Shown piece after piece: positions 6,161 through 6,674 of a stretch of DNA of 6,674 bases (the first letter of the stretch is position 1; each line of letters starts with the position of its first letter). The stretch is from positions 1 to 6,674 of the forward strand of contig CAIOHM010000436.1 of assembly GCA_903858055.1 (NCBI GenBank), read 5' to 3'. The stretch is from an uncultured delta proteobacterium. Lineage in GTDB: Bacteria; Myxococcota_A; Polyangia; Polyangiales; Polyangiaceae. Both the position numbers and the translations under genes were made by a program. The notes under the pieces were generated by a model. That model was not told where the DNA came from. It searched no databases and saw only the letters and a program-made list of their open reading frames with translations.

Positions 6161-6559
6161 GGGCGCCTTCGTAGCAGGCACCGTCTCAAAAGGCGCGCCG
6201 TCGTCGGCCTCGCGACCTCGCACCTTCTCGCGGAGGCGGTCGCTCGCTCGCGCCGCTGCGAGGCGCGTGCACGGCCTCGTTCAGCCGGGGAGGCCCAAGA
6301 AGCCGAAGAAGAGACAGGCCAGCATCACGGAGGGGCGAGGAAGCACGGGCATGAGCACCTGGGGCGTCGAAGCGAAGGGCCGGCACGAGCACCGGTTGAC
6401 GGTGCATTGACGCAAGAGGTGCGACGCGTCAACGGCTTTGACTGAGATCTCCCTACACCTAGCCACCGTTGCCGATCGGCGCGCACAGGCGACGACCGCG
6501 CGCCGTTGCGTTGAGAATTCGCTCCCGATCGCGCGTCGACGGACTACGGTGCAGCCACC
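6161..6559. other. Divergent intergenic region between the kinase operon and the lipoprotein
   Basis: About 400 bases lie between two divergent starts, so promoters for both directions should be here, but I could not place a convincing -35/-10 pair on either strand. It holds a cluster of TTGACG boxes (6396-6443), the palindrome GAGATCTC (6444-6451), a GC-only inverted repeat (6477-6484 with 6498-6505) and a 23-codon hydrophobic ORF on the minus strand (6281-6352). No tRNA-like cloverleaf or known riboswitch was recognised. Confidence 0.5.
6396..6432. promoter_or_regulatory. Possible operator: repeated TTGACG boxes
   Basis: TTGACG occurs at 6396-6401 and again at 6407-6412, exactly 11 bases apart (one helical turn). 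It occurs inverted as CGTCAA at 6427-6432. The second and third copies form a perfect 7-bp inverted repeat (TTGACGC, 12-base spacer, GCGTCAA). A related TTGACT is at 6438-6443. Direct repeats 11 bases apart are typical of OmpR/PhoB-type regulator sites (family knowledge); assigning this site to such a regulator is inference. Chance occurrence is possible. Confidence 0.35.
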
Positions 6560-6674
6560 ATGAAGAAGGGTTTCCTCGTCCTTGCGCTCCTTGGGTCCGT
6601 TGCCGCCACCGGTTGCTCGAAGCTGACCGCGCCCCCCAGCGGCGATCCTCCGCGCGATCCGCACACGGTGCAGC
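6560..6674 (+). CDS. Putative lipoprotein, N-terminal part only
   Basis: The gene runs off the right edge; 38 residues are visible. MKKG is a positively charged n-region, residues 5-17 are hydrophobic, and VAATGC-SK forms a lipobox with C19 as the predicted lipidated cysteine. Signal peptidase II would cleave before C19, giving a membrane-anchored lipoprotein. The residue after Cys is Ser, so no inner-membrane retention Asp is seen. The mature start (SKLTAPPSGDPPRDP) is Pro-rich and looks like a flexible linker; function cannot be inferred. There is no obvious Shine-Dalgarno in front of ATG 6560. TACGGT at 6545-6550 resembles a -10 box very close to the start, which would imply a very short leader, but no matching -35 box was found. 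Confidence 0.8.
   Translation, partial: MKKGFLVLALLGSVAATGCSKLTAPPSGDPPRDPHTVQ

Noticed and set aside
4712..6445. Long plus-strand open frame (577 codons) opposite the kinase
   Set aside because: The minus strand carries a full set of receiver and kinase motifs; the plus frame is the usual antisense open frame of high-GC coding DNA with Arg/Ala/His-rich, family-less translation.
6477..6505. GC-only inverted repeat (8-bp arms, 13-base spacer) before the lipoprotein
   Set aside because: Arms made only of alternating G and C arise often by chance in DNA this GC-rich, and there is no T-run or other support.

Overview
The window is GC-rich chromosomal DNA with strong G/C preference at third codon positions. 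The gene styles (a soluble receiver-histidine kinase, a large secreted repeat protein, a lipoprotein) fit a deltaproteobacterial / Myxococcota-type genome such as a member of the Polyangia. That placement is inferred from composition and gene content, not from a marker search. No tRNA, rRNA, CRISPR, insertion sequence or phage gene was seen; the region reads as ordinary chromosome.

Layout from left to right. (1) On the minus strand at the left edge lies the 5' part of ruvX (YqgF family). (2) A 91-base divergent gap holds a strong 14-bp stem-loop. (3) hisS (histidyl-tRNA synthetase) runs on the plus strand and overlaps by ATGA the start of a secreted 552-residue protein. After its signal peptide that protein consists almost wholly of about 26 short 'Pro-aromatic' beta-strand repeats; I do not recognise its family. 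(4) After a 21-base convergent gap without a terminator hairpin comes a minus-strand operon. In transcription order it encodes a soluble receiver-histidine kinase, a PLP-dependent cysteine desulfurase-like enzyme and a histidine (phosphoglycerate mutase-type) phosphatase. Each start overlaps or lies within a few bases of the preceding stop. (5) A gap of about 400 bases holds a cluster of TTGACG boxes and one doubtful 23-codon hydrophobic ORF. (6) At the right edge a plus-strand lipoprotein begins and is cut off.

How they fit together: hisS and ruvX are housekeeping genes (tRNA charging; Holliday junction / rRNA processing nuclease family). The three minus-strand genes look translationally coupled, so the kinase, desulfurase and phosphatase are probably made together, but the sequence gives no direct functional link between them.

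The points most worth a second look are the repeat architecture of the secreted protein, a clear frameshift in the last tenth of the desulfurase gene (the conserved C-terminus sits intact in another frame, and its stop lies just before the next gene's start), and the stem-loop in front of hisS.
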